The translations under genes were made by a program, and so were the position numbers. Below the pieces are notes generated by a model. It was given only the letters and a program-made list of their open reading frames with translations. It was not told the DNA's origin and searched no databases. A DNA stretch of 21,175 nucleotides from JBQTHP01 sp052389755 (lineage in GTDB: Bacteria > Pseudomonadota > Gammaproteobacteria > Steroidobacterales > Steroidobacteraceae). Below, one piece after another: positions 21,054 to 21,175 of the stretch (positions are counted from its first letter, which is position 1; the number at the start of each line of letters is the position of its first letter). The stretch covers positions 1 to 21,175 of the forward strand of contig JBQTHP010000109.1 of NCBI GenBank assembly GCA_052389755.1. The letters run 5' to 3'.

Positions 21054-21175
21054 GCTTGCCGAGCAGCTGCTTCAAGACCGAGTCCTTGGGTGCTCTGCGT
21101 TCCGACTCTTTTGAGGGAGTCCCTGCGCGCGGCGGCGGCGTCTGCTGATCGTTGCGCTTGCCGTAGGGGTCGAGC
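21049..21175 (-). CDS. Unidentified protein, C-terminal fragment
   Basis: Forty-one codons and a TAG stop at the window edge read LDPYGKRNDQQTPPPRAGT, then PSKESERRAPKDSVLKQLLG and KR. The segment is charged, proline-rich and probably disordered, with a short basic helix at the end, like the tail of a longer protein. I do not recognise the family. Support comes from the open frame up to the edge, the convergent layout and the stop inside a palindrome like the one at 17530-17546. Confidence 0.5.
   Translation of the reverse strand, partial: LDPYGKRNDQQTPPPRAGTPSKESERRAPKDSVLKQLLGKR

Noticed and set aside
1..21175. CRISPR array, integron, insertion sequence, prophage, tRNA or rRNA
   Set aside because: No spacer-repeat pattern, transposase, integrase or structural RNA signature was seen; the inverted repeats found lack target-site duplications and any encoded enzyme.

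Overview
The window is about 21 kb of G+C-rich, gene-dense bacterial chromosome. A biosynthetic arginine decarboxylase (SpeA), a FecI/FecR/TonB-receptor signalling operon, a lipoprotein-like methyltransferase, an RRM RNA-binding protein and a secreted S9 peptidase point to a Pseudomonadota member. It is most likely a gammaproteobacterium of the Steroidobacter/Nevskia/Xanthomonas type; this placement is inferred from the protein repertoire and was not tested by any search. No rRNA, tRNA, CRISPR, insertion sequence, integrase or phage gene was seen.

Layout. 1-2700: the end of a 3-mercaptopyruvate sulfurtransferase gene, then speA and a half-length Gdt1/TMEM165 cation transporter, all on the plus strand. 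2713-7628: a minus-strand operon of ECF sigma factor, FecR anti-sigma factor, TonB-dependent receptor with a signalling (STN) domain, and an ExbB/TolQ-like channel protein. This is a complete cell-surface signalling set for uptake of an unknown ligand. 7592-8295: a gene graveyard. The tail of an apparent outer-membrane barrel gene (minus) meets the 3' part of a frameshifted secreted-protein gene (plus), as if one deletion had removed both 5' ends and the promoter region between them. 8296-9930: an RNA-binding protein with a long leader and a clear terminator, then a predicted methyltransferase. 10067-12154: a UvrD-type helicase on the minus strand. 12313-14510: an AhpD-like peroxidase-related protein, a P-loop kinase and a Nudix hydrolase whose start codons overlap head to head, and a small conserved hypothetical. 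14674-15958: two adjacent unknown soluble proteins on the minus strand. 16197-21020: an MFS transporter, a HAD phosphatase (minus), a glutathione S-transferase and an S9 peptidase. The last bases hold the 3' end of an unidentified minus-strand gene.

The least ordinary content lies between the genes. Two intergenic elements 9.7 kb apart (206-322 and 9931-10041) share a nearly identical core of about 35 bases. Each core is enclosed by long, nearly perfect inverted arms, and the arms of the two elements do not match each other in sequence. Each arm is a 7-bp tandem repeat of a locus-specific heptad, so what is conserved is the core plus self-complementarity. Related heptad arrays occur at 8297-8324 and 12941-12975; the latter encodes the last residues and stop codon of the kinase gene. 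Other unexplained structures are a 9-bp tandem array after speA, a 30-bp-arm hairpin with an alternative pairing partner (14553-14651), a 15-bp-arm inverted repeat that exactly encloses a 22-codon reading frame upstream of the transporter, and related palindromes that contain the stop codons of convergent genes.
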